Source: Parvibaculum sp.
Lineage (GTDB): Bacteria; Pseudomonadota; Alphaproteobacteria; Parvibaculales; Parvibaculaceae
Reading direction: 5' to 3'
DNA: 64,000 bases
NCBI GenBank assembly: GCA_030645235.1
Contig: JAUSMV010000030.1
Span: 1,054,001-1,118,000, forward strand
Within the stretch, counting starts at the first letter, position 1. Each line of letters opens with the position of its first letter. The translations under genes and the position numbers were made by a program. The notes beneath the pieces are model-generated. The model saw only the letters and a program-made list of their open reading frames with translations. It did no database searches and was not told the DNA's origin. This document shows, in pieces, positions 1-8,792 of this stretch.

Positions 1-112
1 TGAGTTCGCGCTTGCCCTTGGCCCGCGTATCGGGAGCACCCGCCGCAGGCTCATGCTTGGGCATGGCTTTGATAAGCGGAGACCGCGACGGCATTTCTTT
101 GACGTCGCTCAT
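1..112 (-). CDS. N-terminal fragment of an unidentified protein running off the window (MSDVKEMPSRSPLIKAMPKHEPAAGAPDTRAKGKREL...)
   Basis: Open minus-strand frame from ATG at 112 to the window edge; an alternative in-frame start lies at 172. Confidence 0.35.
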   Translation of the reverse strand, partial: MSDVKEMPSRSPLIKAMPKHEPAAGAPDTRAKGKREL

Positions 113-471
113 GCGCGGACCGTCGCCCCGCACACTCTGCCGTATCGACACTCCACCCTTCACGTCTCCCATTTCGCGCACGCCTGACTTTGCGTGGCGC
201 CTCGTCAACTTCGCGCTCATTATTGCGCATTTGCGATCTAATCTAAACTAAGTCCCGAAAAGGTCAATTTAAGCCCTGCAACGTGCCCTAAAAAACAACG
301 ACGGATCAAGGACTTGGGCCATATTTTGGGGTCTATCGCGGTTGCCCTTGCTGCGCCTTGAGCGGTCAAATGGCGGCGAAGCACCCCACAGCCCTCTTTG
401 GGCATTACAAAAGCCAAAAGGCGGCGTTAGGGTGCGGGTCAGTCACCCCGAACCAGTAGTGATCGATTCTT

Positions 472-972
472 ATGACCAACGACTTCCAGCTGACGCCCGA
501 AAATATCCAGATGATGAAAGACGTGCTCATTGAGCATGTGCCGCATGCCCGCGCGCTAGGTCTCACCATACTGGACGCCAAACACGGCGAGAGCTGGCTC
601 ACTGTGCCTTACGACAAAAAGCTCGTCGGCAATCTGGAAACAGGCGTTATTCACGGCGGCGTCATCACGGCCATGCTCGATAATGCCTGCGGCGTCGCTG
701 TGCAACTCGCTTTGCCCGAACGCATCTCGATTGCGACGCTTGATCTGCGCATCGACTATATGAAACCAGCTACACCCGGCGAGACGCTGGTGGGCCACGC
801 CCATTGCTACAAGGTCACGCGCAACATCGCCTTTGTGCGCGGCACGGCCTATCACACGGACCCGTTGGACCCTATCGCCACCTGCGTCGGCACATTCATG
901 CTAGGGGCGAATCGCGCCGCGCCGATGCCTTTGGATGTCTCCGTTGATTTATTGAAAAAATTCGAGGGCTGA
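472..972 (+). CDS. PaaI-family (hotdog fold) thioesterase
   Basis: Hotdog pattern HGGVITAMLDNACG...ATLDLRIDYMKPA. Confidence 0.85.
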   Translation: MTNDFQLTPENIQMMKDVLIEHVPHARALGLTILDAKHGESWLTVPYDKKLVGNLETGVIHGGVITAMLDNACGVAVQLALPERISIATLDLRIDYMKPATPGETLVGHAHCYKVTRNIAFVRGTAYHTDPLDPIATCVGTFMLGANRAAPMPLDVSVDLLKKFEG

Positions 973-975
973 GCC

Positions 976-1410
976 ATGAGCGAGACACTCAAAAACCCGC
1001 CCGCCCCTGATCTCAACGCCTTTCTGGCTGCGATCCCCTATGCACAATTTCTCAATATCTCCATTGACCAAAAGGGTAATGAGATCACGACCGTTATGCG
1101 CTTTGAGCACAAGCTCATCGGCAATCCGGTTTTGCCTGCGCTTCACGGCGGGGCCATCGGCGCGTTTCTCGAAATGACGTCGATCATCCAACTGGCATTT
1201 GAAACCGGCATCACCTCTATCCCCAAGCCCATTGGTCTCACCATCGACTATCTGCGCTCCGGCAAACCGCAAGACCTCTACGGCCGCGCGCATATCACCA
1301 AGCAAGGCCGTCGCGTCGCCACTGTCCATGCCGAAGCCTGGCAGGATGACCGCGCCAAACCCGTTGCGGCGGCACATGGACATTTTCTGCTGAAGGCGGC
1401 AGAAGAATAA
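976..1410 (+). CDS. PaaI-family (hotdog fold) thioesterase, second tandem copy
   Basis: LHGGAIGAFLEMTS...GLTIDYLRSGKP; starts 3 nt after the upstream gene. Confidence 0.85.
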   Translation: MSETLKNPPAPDLNAFLAAIPYAQFLNISIDQKGNEITTVMRFEHKLIGNPVLPALHGGAIGAFLEMTSIIQLAFETGITSIPKPIGLTIDYLRSGKPQDLYGRAHITKQGRRVATVHAEAWQDDRAKPVAAAHGHFLLKAAEE

Positions 1411-1613
1411 GTTTCTCCGTGGACCGCACGAAATCATATATGGCTGCGTGCTATGCAATGCGCAATGCCATGGTACTATCGCCTTTCTCTTGAGTTAATG
1501 GTTTCTCACACCGCGCTTCGGCAATCATGATCGCTGAGCGGCTCTTGTCATCTTTTGCGTCGCGTGCAGTCTTACGCTGTAGCCTTTTTATGGGGCCGCC
1601 GCGCGCGCGTCGC

Positions 1614-1967
1614 TCAAAGATCAGTGAAGAGATCGAGTACGTCTTCGGGCGGACGACCGATGGCCGCGCGCTTGCCAAAGAAGACAACGGGACGCTCAAT
1701 CAGGATCGGGTTTGCAGCCATCGCAGCAATGAGCTTGTCTTCGCTCGCGCGCGCCAAGCCCAGCTCCCTGTAGATATCCTCGCCCTTGCGGATGAACTCG
1801 CTTGCTTTCAGATGCAGTTTTTTCAACGCGCCTTTAATCTCGTCGGCGCTGGGCGGCGTCTTCAGATACTCAATGACAATGGGTTGCAGCCCGTGTTCTT
1901 CGAGAAGCGACAGGGTCGCACGGGATTTCGTGCAACGCGGATTATGCCAGATGGTTACCGATGCCAT
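1614..1967 (-). CDS. arsC: ArsC/Spx-family arsenate reductase (glutaredoxin type)
   Basis: IWHNPRCTKSRATLSLLEEHG...VIEYLKTPPS and ...ERPVVFFGKRAAIGRPPEDVLDLF. Confidence 0.85.
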   Translation of the reverse strand: MASVTIWHNPRCTKSRATLSLLEEHGLQPIVIEYLKTPPSADEIKGALKKLHLKASEFIRKGEDIYRELGLARASEDKLIAAMAANPILIERPVVFFGKRAAIGRPPEDVLDLFTDL

Positions 1968-1974
1968 ACTGTCC

Positions 1975-3018
1975 TCACTTCACATCGACGCCAACGGCGT
2001 CTTCTACACGCGCGAAGCCATCACGTTTCAAACTCTCAACCAATTCGCGTTTGATGCGCGTCACAAGCGCCGGTCCTTGATAAGTGAGCGCGGAATAAAG
2101 CTGAATGAGCGAAGCACCGGAACGGATTTTCGTATAAGCGTCAGCGCCGCTAGCAATGCCACCCACACCGACGAGCGGCACCTTGCCACCCGTGAGGCGA
2201 TAAATATCGGCGAGCACTTTCGTCGACATCGCAAACAAAGGTTTGCCGGACAGGCCGCCCGTCTCTTTGGCGTGGACGCCGCTCACCAAACCTTCACGTT
2301 CAATCGTGGTGTTGGAGACGATAAGACCGTCGAGTTTCAGATCAAGCGCCACAGCTGCAATGTCGGCGCGGTCTGCTTCGGTGAGGTCCGGCGCGATCTT
2401 CAAAAGGATCGGCACGTTGCCGGTGCGCGCTTTCAGCACGCGCACCATCAGCGCTTCAAGCTCGCCGCGGCCTTGCAGCGCACGCAGCCCCGGCGTGTTG
2501 GGTGATGAAATGTTAACGGTGAAATAGCTCGCCAAATCTTCGAACGTCCTGATGCCGAGTTCGTAATCCGCCATACGGTCGGCCGCGTCTTTGTTCGCGC
2601 CGATATTGACACCGACAATGCCACCACGATTTTTGCGCGCTTCAAGGCGACGGCGCAGACTTGCATGGCCTTCATTGTTGAAGCCCAGGCGGTTGATGAC
2701 CGCGCCTTCGTCCGTAAGCCTGAAAATACGCGGGCGCGGATTTCCTGCCTGCGGGCGCGGCGTCACGGTGCCGACTTCCGCAAAGCCCATGCCCATCGCA
2801 AGCATTGCGTCCGGCACTTCACCGTTTTTGTCGAAGCCTGCCGCGATACCGAGCGGATTTGTGAAATGCAAGCCGAAGCGGTCAATACCGAGCGCAACAG
2901 GATCGCTCTCATGATCGGTCGGACCGAAGCCAAGCCGCAAGCCGATGAGCGTGAGCCGATGCGCGCGTTCGCCATCAATCAGACCAAGAACGGGACGGAC
3001 AAGCGGAAAGAAGTTCAT
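1975..3018 (-). CDS. pyrD: Quinone-dependent dihydroorotate dehydrogenase
   Basis: PLGIAAGFDKNGE, VNISSPNTPGLRALQ, LKIAPDLTE, VGVGGIASGADAY. Confidence 0.95.
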   Translation of the reverse strand: MNFFPLVRPVLGLIDGERAHRLTLIGLRLGFGPTDHESDPVALGIDRFGLHFTNPLGIAAGFDKNGEVPDAMLAMGMGFAEVGTVTPRPQAGNPRPRIFRLTDEGAVINRLGFNNEGHASLRRRLEARKNRGGIVGVNIGANKDAADRMADYELGIRTFEDLASYFTVNISSPNTPGLRALQGRGELEALMVRVLKARTGNVPILLKIAPDLTEADRADIAAVALDLKLDGLIVSNTTIEREGLVSGVHAKETGGLSGKPLFAMSTKVLADIYRLTGGKVPLVGVGGIASGADAYTKIRSGASLIQLYSALTYQGPALVTRIKRELVESLKRDGFARVEDAVGVDVK

Positions 3019-3022
3019 CGGA

Positions 3023-3361
3023 TCACTCGACCATATCTGGAAAACGATGTTCGCCGCTCGCGCAAAGCGGCAGGTCCACCACGCGCATAACGGCGCTCAT
3101 CGGCAATGGTTCATAAAGATGCGGGAAAAGCGCCCCGCCGCGCGAGACTTCCCATTTCAAAGGGAGCGCATCAGCGTTGATTTCAACAATTAGAAGGTCT
3201 GCGACACCGGCAAAGTGTTTGGCCGCTGTCTCGCGCGCCTGAGCCGCCGTCGAAAAATGGATGAACCCGTCTTTCATGTCCACGGCCGAGCCTGTGAACC
3301 GACCCTTGGCTTCCGCCGCGCGCCATTCGGCCTCGCCCACGATCTTGTAAATGCTCGCCAT
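3023..3361 (-). CDS. DUF952 family protein
   Basis: MASIYKIVGEAEWRAAEAKGRFTGSAVDMKDGFIHFSTAAQ; start set at internal Met of the ORF. Confidence 0.8.
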   Translation of the reverse strand: MASIYKIVGEAEWRAAEAKGRFTGSAVDMKDGFIHFSTAAQARETAAKHFAGVADLLIVEINADALPLKWEVSRGGALFPHLYEPLPMSAVMRVVDLPLCASGEHRFPDMVE

Positions 3362-3508
3362 CCGCTCACGTGCTCCGCCTTTAAGAGTGAGCGCAACATA
3401 ACGGCGCGGACTGGCACGAACAAGGAAGCTATCCGCAATTTTCCCTCTAGCACGATCGAATAAATAGGTTATAATTCCTAAGGGTAGCAACCTATTTGGT
3501 AAGCTTTT

Positions 3509-4150
3509 ATGCTCTCAAATCTCTCTCATCCGCGCCTTTGGAGCGCTATTGACGCTCTGGCTTCGCGCCACAGCCTGTCCGTATCGGGACTAGCCAAAGC
3601 CGCCGGACTTGACCCCACCTCATTCAACAAATCGAAACGCGTGACGGCCGAAGGCCGCCCGCGCTGGCCGTCGACCGAAAGCTTGGCGCGTATATTGGAC
3701 GCTACAAGTGCCACTCTTGATGAGTTCGTCGACCTTGTCGGCGGAGACGGCGTTGGCGGTCGTACGACACGCGTGCCACTCATCGGTCTGGCGCAGGCCG
3801 GAAATGGTGGCTATTTCGATGATGCAGGCTTCCCTGTCGGCGGAGGCTGGGATGAAGTGCGGCTCCCCGATCTTAAAGACGAAAACGCATATGCACTTGA
3901 GGTGTCGGGCGACAGCATGGTTCCCGTCTATCGCGATGGTGATGTGATTGTCGTGTCGCCCGCTGCTTCCATCCGCAAGGGCGATCGCGTGGTGGTGAAA
4001 ACAATTTCAGGCGAGGTGCTCGCCAAAGTGCTGGCACGCCAGAGTGAAAAGCGCATTGAGCTTCATTCGCTCAATCCCGCTTTCGAGGCGCGCGTCTTGA
4101 AGCCTGAAGAGATTTTGTGGATGGCGCGTATTGTCTGGGCAAGTCAGTAA
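3509..4150 (+). CDS. XRE-type HTH regulator with C-terminal S24 (LexA/CI-like) peptidase domain
   Basis: N-terminal HTH (SGLAKAAGLDPTSFNKSKR); C-terminal PLIGLAQAG, SGDSMVPVYRDGDVIVV, VVVKTISGEVLAKVL. Confidence 0.88.
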   Translation: MLSNLSHPRLWSAIDALASRHSLSVSGLAKAAGLDPTSFNKSKRVTAEGRPRWPSTESLARILDATSATLDEFVDLVGGDGVGGRTTRVPLIGLAQAGNGGYFDDAGFPVGGGWDEVRLPDLKDENAYALEVSGDSMVPVYRDGDVIVVSPAASIRKGDRVVVKTISGEVLAKVLARQSEKRIELHSLNPAFEARVLKPEEILWMARIVWASQ

Positions 4151-4975
4151 TCAACGCTTGCCTTCTGGCAATTTCTGTTCCGTCACGCCCGCACCCGCGC
4201 CGAGACCCTCACGCAATATCGCCTTGAGCGTCGGCGTATCGCGTGTTTCAAGCACGATCTTCAAACGCTGCGCACGACGACGTGCCAATCTCTCTACCGC
4301 GTCTTCATCCTTTGGTTTCAACGCGTGAACGAGTATGCGATATGCCTCATCACGGTGCACAAAAATGTTCGCGTCTAAGAGTTGCAATGCAAACTGATAG
4401 GCGATGGCGGTGTTTTGCGGCTCGAATTTCAATGCACGACGATAAGCAGCAACACCTTTGTCAAACGATGCACCATAAAGCGTCTCACCGATCAGTCCGC
4501 CGCCGCGTGCGATCTCAAGATTCCATCCGCCATCAAGTGCATGGCCCCATGCATTATTTGGATCAAGCACCAACGCGCGATCAATATGACTGCGCGCATC
4601 GTGTGCCAGTCCAGCAAAATGCGCGGCGATATTTCCATCAAGCCTGCCGATAAAGCCGAGTGCCAATGCGAGATAGAGATGACCGCCGGCTTTATCAGGT
4701 GCCAGCGCCACAGCGCGGCGTGCGTCAGCTTCTGCGTCAACAAACAACGCGCGGCGATCTTGGGGCGCGGCGCTGAAATCTCCTTGCGCAAGTTCAGCGC
4801 GGGCTGCCAGCGCATAAGCATCAGCACTTTCGCCTTCACGAGCCAACCGCGCAGCGGTGAGGAAATCACCGGCCGCGAAGGCGGCGCGCGCGGCGTCGAG
4901 CTCGGCGGCATGGACCGGCGCTGCTTGCACAAACACCAGCCACAAAAACAAAAATATGTATTTCCACCAAGACAT
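4151..4975 (-). CDS. TPR-repeat protein with N-terminal signal sequence
   Basis: MSWWKYIFLFLWLVFVQAAPVHA signal-like N-terminus followed by TPR-like repeats. Confidence 0.7.
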   Translation of the reverse strand: MSWWKYIFLFLWLVFVQAAPVHAAELDAARAAFAAGDFLTAARLAREGESADAYALAARAELAQGDFSAAPQDRRALFVDAEADARRAVALAPDKAGGHLYLALALGFIGRLDGNIAAHFAGLAHDARSHIDRALVLDPNNAWGHALDGGWNLEIARGGGLIGETLYGASFDKGVAAYRRALKFEPQNTAIAYQFALQLLDANIFVHRDEAYRILVHALKPKDEDAVERLARRRAQRLKIVLETRDTPTLKAILREGLGAGAGVTEQKLPEGKR

Positions 4976-5025
4976 GGCTTGAGCTTCGCAGAAGCCCGCC
5001 TGTTTATGCAAGCGGATCAAGCGCT

Positions 5026-6651
5026 TCACGCTTTCGACAGGTCTTCGCCTTTGAGTGCGCGGCGTATGAGGTTTGCAGTTTCTTTGACGCCGTAAAGCGC
5101 AATGAACGAACCAAAGCGCGGACCTTGTGCTTCGCCGAGCAATACTTCGTAAAGCGCCTTGAACCAGTCGCGCAGGTTTTCAAAACCATGCGTCTTGCCG
5201 ATGTCATAAACGACGTTTTGCAACTCTTCCGCCGTCAGCGGCACCTTGCCGTCCAACGCTTCAAGACGCGTGGCGAGGTCACTCATCGCCGCGACTTCCT
5301 GCTCGCTCGGTACACGGTAAGTTTTGGCGGGTTTCACAAAATCATGGAAATAGTTGATGGCGTAGCCAACAAGCTGATCGAGCTTCGGTTGATTTTCCGG
5401 CGTTGCATCCGGTGCATAGCGCTGAATGAAGCCCCAGAGCACAGACTTGTCTTCGGCCTGACAAGCACTAGCAAGATTGAGCAGCAGACCGAAGCTGATC
5501 GGCAACGCGCTGGCAGGCGGGTTGCCGCCATGAATGTGCCAGACAGGATTGCCGAGTTGTTCTTTGATCTCTTGCTTGGGGTAAGCCGAGGCAAAAGACA
5601 AATACTCGTCAACGTTCTTCGGGATCACATCGAAGTAGAGGCGCTTACCCGTGCGTGGGCTTTGGTACATAAACAATTGCAGACTTTCGGGGCTTGCATA
5701 GCGCAACCAATCTTCAATCGAAAGGCCGTTGCCCTTCGATTTTGAAATCTTTTTGCCCTCCTGGTCGAGGAACAGTTCATAATTGAAGCCTTCGGGCGGA
5801 TTGACGCCCAGCACGCGGCAGATTTTCGATGCGAGCTTGATGCTGTCGATCAGATCCTTGCCTGCCATTTCGTAGTCGACCTTGAGCGCGGCCCAGCGCA
5901 TCGCCCAATCAGCCTTCCATTGCAGCTTGCAATTGCCGCCTGTCACCGGCACTTCGACAATCTCGCCTGTATCAGGCTCAGCGTAAGAGACCGTACCCTT
6001 CTCGACATTGCGCGCGGTGAGTGGCACAAGCAGCACATGGCCCGTCTTGGGGCTCACAGGCAGAATGGGGCTATAGGTTTGCTGGCGCTCTTCACGCAAG
6101 CTTGGCAACATGATGGCCATGATCTCATCGAACTTTTCGAGCACTTTCAGCAGCGTCGCGTCGAAGCGGCCAGACTTGTAGTACTCGGTCGAGGAGGCGA
6201 ACTCGTATTCAAAGCCGAAGCTGTCAAGGAAAGCGCAAAGGCGTGCATTATTGTGCTCACCAAAGCTCGGATGCGTGCCGAACGGGTCCGGCACTTTGGT
6301 CAGTGGCATGTTGATATAGTTTGCCAGCATCTCCTGATTGGGGACATTGGTCGGTACTTTCCGCAAACCGTCCATATCATCGGAGAAGCAAAGAAGGCGG
6401 GTCTTGACCCCAGGCGCCAAAATTTCAAAAGCACGGCGCACCATCGTCGTGCGCGCTACCTCACCAAACGTACCGATATGAGGCAGACCGGAGGGCCCGT
6501 AACCTGTCTCAAACAGCACGGTGCGGTCCGGATTTCCTTCTTTTTCACGCCTTACCACCAGTTTACGGGCTTCCTCAAAGGTCCAGGCTTTGGAGACCTG
6601 AGCGGCTTCAAAGAGGGCACTATCACTGGAGTTATGGCCGATTACAGACAT
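5026..6651 (-). CDS. lysK: Lysyl-tRNA synthetase, class I
   Basis: HIGH-like [13 protein letters not shown] and KMSKS-like [11 protein letters not shown]; full length 541 aa. Confidence 0.93.
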   Translation of the reverse strand: MSVIGHNSSDSALFEAAQVSKAWTFEEARKLVVRREKEGNPDRTVLFETGYGPSGLPHIGTFGEVARTTMVRRAFEILAPGVKTRLLCFSDDMDGLRKVPTNVPNQEMLANYINMPLTKVPDPFGTHPSFGEHNNARLCAFLDSFGFEYEFASSTEYYKSGRFDATLLKVLEKFDEIMAIMLPSLREERQQTYSPILPVSPKTGHVLLVPLTARNVEKGTVSYAEPDTGEIVEVPVTGGNCKLQWKADWAMRWAALKVDYEMAGKDLIDSIKLASKICRVLGVNPPEGFNYELFLDQEGKKISKSKGNGLSIEDWLRYASPESLQLFMYQSPRTGKRLYFDVIPKNVDEYLSFASAYPKQEIKEQLGNPVWHIHGGNPPASALPISFGLLLNLASACQAEDKSVLWGFIQRYAPDATPENQPKLDQLVGYAINYFHDFVKPAKTYRVPSEQEVAAMSDLATRLEALDGKVPLTAEELQNVVYDIGKTHGFENLRDWFKALYEVLLGEAQGPRFGSFIALYGVKETANLIRRALKGEDLSKA

Positions 6652-6829
6652 GATGGTTCCGGAAAAATGCTTTAGGATTTGTAAAGTGACCGGAACCTAA
6701 GCTCGGGGACCGATCCAGTCAACGTAACCGGACGGAACGTTCCTTCTTGTTTTGCTTGCGCCGCCTGTCCGGCTGCGTCCCGCCTTTCCCGTCTTGATGT
6801 AGCCGCCCTAATGTAGCCGAACGCGTAAC

Positions 6830-8758
6830 ATGTCCGAACCAAGCCTTCCCCATCCCCCCGCAAACCCCGAGATGCCTTTGAAAGGCGCGAAAGGCAGCGG
6901 TATGAACGGACAATCTACAGGCTACAGCAGCACCTTCGGCCCCATCGGCCGCAAGCCCGACATAGCGACGCGCGTCAAAGCCGAAGAAATCCGCCTCCTC
7001 ATTGATCTTGGTCAATCGAGCACCACACCTATCTTCATCGGCATCATTATTGTCGGCCTTGCCTTCTGGGGCACATCGCCGCTCTGGGCAACGGGTGTCG
7101 TGCTCGCCATCCAGATTATAGCTCAGACCTATTTCAATCACGTGCGCGCCGGGTTCCGTGCCGACCCTGATGTGGTCATCAATGCTTCGCTCTGGGCGCG
7201 GCGCTATACAATCGGCACATTTCTCTCCGGTCTCACCTGGGGTGTCGGCGGACTTCTATGGCTGCATGAGGGCACATTCGAACAGCAGGTCTTTTATTCG
7301 CTTGTTCTCTCGTCGGTAAGTGTCGCAACCGTCATCACGCGTGCAACCTTCCCACCAGCCGTCATCACCTATATCAGCACCGCCGTCACACCCACTGTTG
7401 TCATCATGCTGATCCAACACGATCCGCTTCAGCTTGCGACCGTGGGCCTAGCGCTGATGTTTCTCTATACGCTCGTCGCCTGGACGCGACGCATCAGTCG
7501 CGCCTATCGCGAGACAATCCGTTTGCGTTTTGAAAATGTTGATCTCGTCGAACGCATGGCACGCGCACATGCCGCGACCGAGCAAAAGCGTTTCGACGCA
7601 GAAGCGGCCGAGCAACGCGCCAAGGCTGCCGACCGTGCCAAAGCAGAATTCCTCGATATTCTCGGTCACGAAGTCAGCACGCCGCTCGAATCACTCAGCG
7701 CCATGGCGCGACAGTTGGGCAGCGAACCCTTGAGCGCGGCGCAGGTCAATCTTGCGGATACGATGAGGGCCTCAAGTGACGAGTTAAAACGCCTATTCAA
7801 TGACATGATCGACTTCTCGCAAATGGAGGCACGGACACTCGAACTCAATCCGACGCATTTTGATGCAGTAGATTTCGTCAAATCCATTGTGCGCGACATG
7901 CGACCGCTCGCCGCCAAGCGCCACCTCTCGCTTGAGCTTGACGTGGTGCCCTCGTCCCTCACTGCCATTCGCACCGACGCAACACGCCTGCGGCAAGTTC
8001 TCACCAATCTCATTTCCAACGGCATCAAATATACTGAGAGTGGCGGCATTATCCTGCGCATGCAATTAACCGATCAGCCAGGCGGCAAAAACGCTTTGCG
8101 GTTTTCAGTGATCGATACCGGCATTGGCCTCACACCCGATGCGCGTAAGCATCTGTTTGAAGGTTTCGCCAAGGGCATTAAAGAAAATTCCGACGGCACC
8201 GGAGGTGCCAATTTTTCAGGGGGCATGGGTCTCGGCCTTGCCATTTCCGACCGTCTCGTGCGCCTCATGGGTGGCAAGATCGAAGTCGACAGTGCGCCGG
8301 GACAAGGCAGCTCCTTCTGGTTTCTGCTACCCTGCGACAGCCCCGCTTCCAATGAAGCCACAACAGATGTACCGGTCCTAGCGTCATTCGCGCCCCGCAA
8401 TTCGCAGCGCCTCATCGACCATGATTATCTCTATGAGCTGGAGCGCGAGCTTGGGCCGGACGAAGCCGCCGACCACATGGTCGATGCACTGACCGTCATT
8501 CTCATACTCTATGAAGAGATCGAACGGGCCCGCCGTGAGGGCAATGCACATGATCTGAAAGCCAAAGCGCAGAGCCTGCAAACGGCCGCTGACGCCATCG
8601 GTCTTGTCGCCATTGCCGAGGCTGCCCGCATAATCGCGGCACAAGGGGCGGACACCCGCGCCGAGGAAGTGCCCTATCTCCACAAGCGCATATCCGAGAC
8701 CTGGGGCCAACTCGCGCGGGCCTATCCGGGCATCATCATGAACGAACCGGACGCTTAA
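6830..8758 (+). CDS. Membrane sensor histidine kinase
   Basis: N-terminal TM segments, H-box FLDILGHEVSTPLES, N-box NLISNGIKYTESG, G-boxes DTGIGL and GMGLGLAISDRLV; C-terminal Hpt-like helices. Confidence 0.9.
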   Translation: MSEPSLPHPPANPEMPLKGAKGSGMNGQSTGYSSTFGPIGRKPDIATRVKAEEIRLLIDLGQSSTTPIFIGIIIVGLAFWGTSPLWATGVVLAIQIIAQTYFNHVRAGFRADPDVVINASLWARRYTIGTFLSGLTWGVGGLLWLHEGTFEQQVFYSLVLSSVSVATVITRATFPPAVITYISTAVTPTVVIMLIQHDPLQLATVGLALMFLYTLVAWTRRISRAYRETIRLRFENVDLVERMARAHAATEQKRFDAEAAEQRAKAADRAKAEFLDILGHEVSTPLESLSAMARQLGSEPLSAAQVNLADTMRASSDELKRLFNDMIDFSQMEARTLELNPTHFDAVDFVKSIVRDMRPLAAKRHLSLELDVVPSSLTAIRTDATRLRQVLTNLISNGIKYTESGGIILRMQLTDQPGGKNALRFSVIDTGIGLTPDARKHLFEGFAKGIKENSDGTGGANFSGGMGLGLAISDRLVRLMGGKIEVDSAPGQGSSFWFLLPCDSPASNEATTDVPVLASFAPRNSQRLIDHDYLYELERELGPDEAADHMVDALTVILILYEEIERARREGNAHDLKAKAQSLQTAADAIGLVAIAEAARIIAAQGADTRAEEVPYLHKRISETWGQLARAYPGIIMNEPDA

Positions 8759-8792
8759 GACTTCCTCCCGAGTGCCGCTATACTGCGCGCAC

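Noticed and set aside
236-471. Intergenic region upstream of the first thioesterase, considered as an ncRNA (SRP RNA or 6S)
   Set aside because: No recognisable consensus motif or strong helix
1786-2505. 239-aa plus-strand ORF
   Set aside because: Antisense shadow of pyrD and arsC
5920-6675. 251-aa plus-strand ORF
   Set aside because: Antisense shadow of lysK
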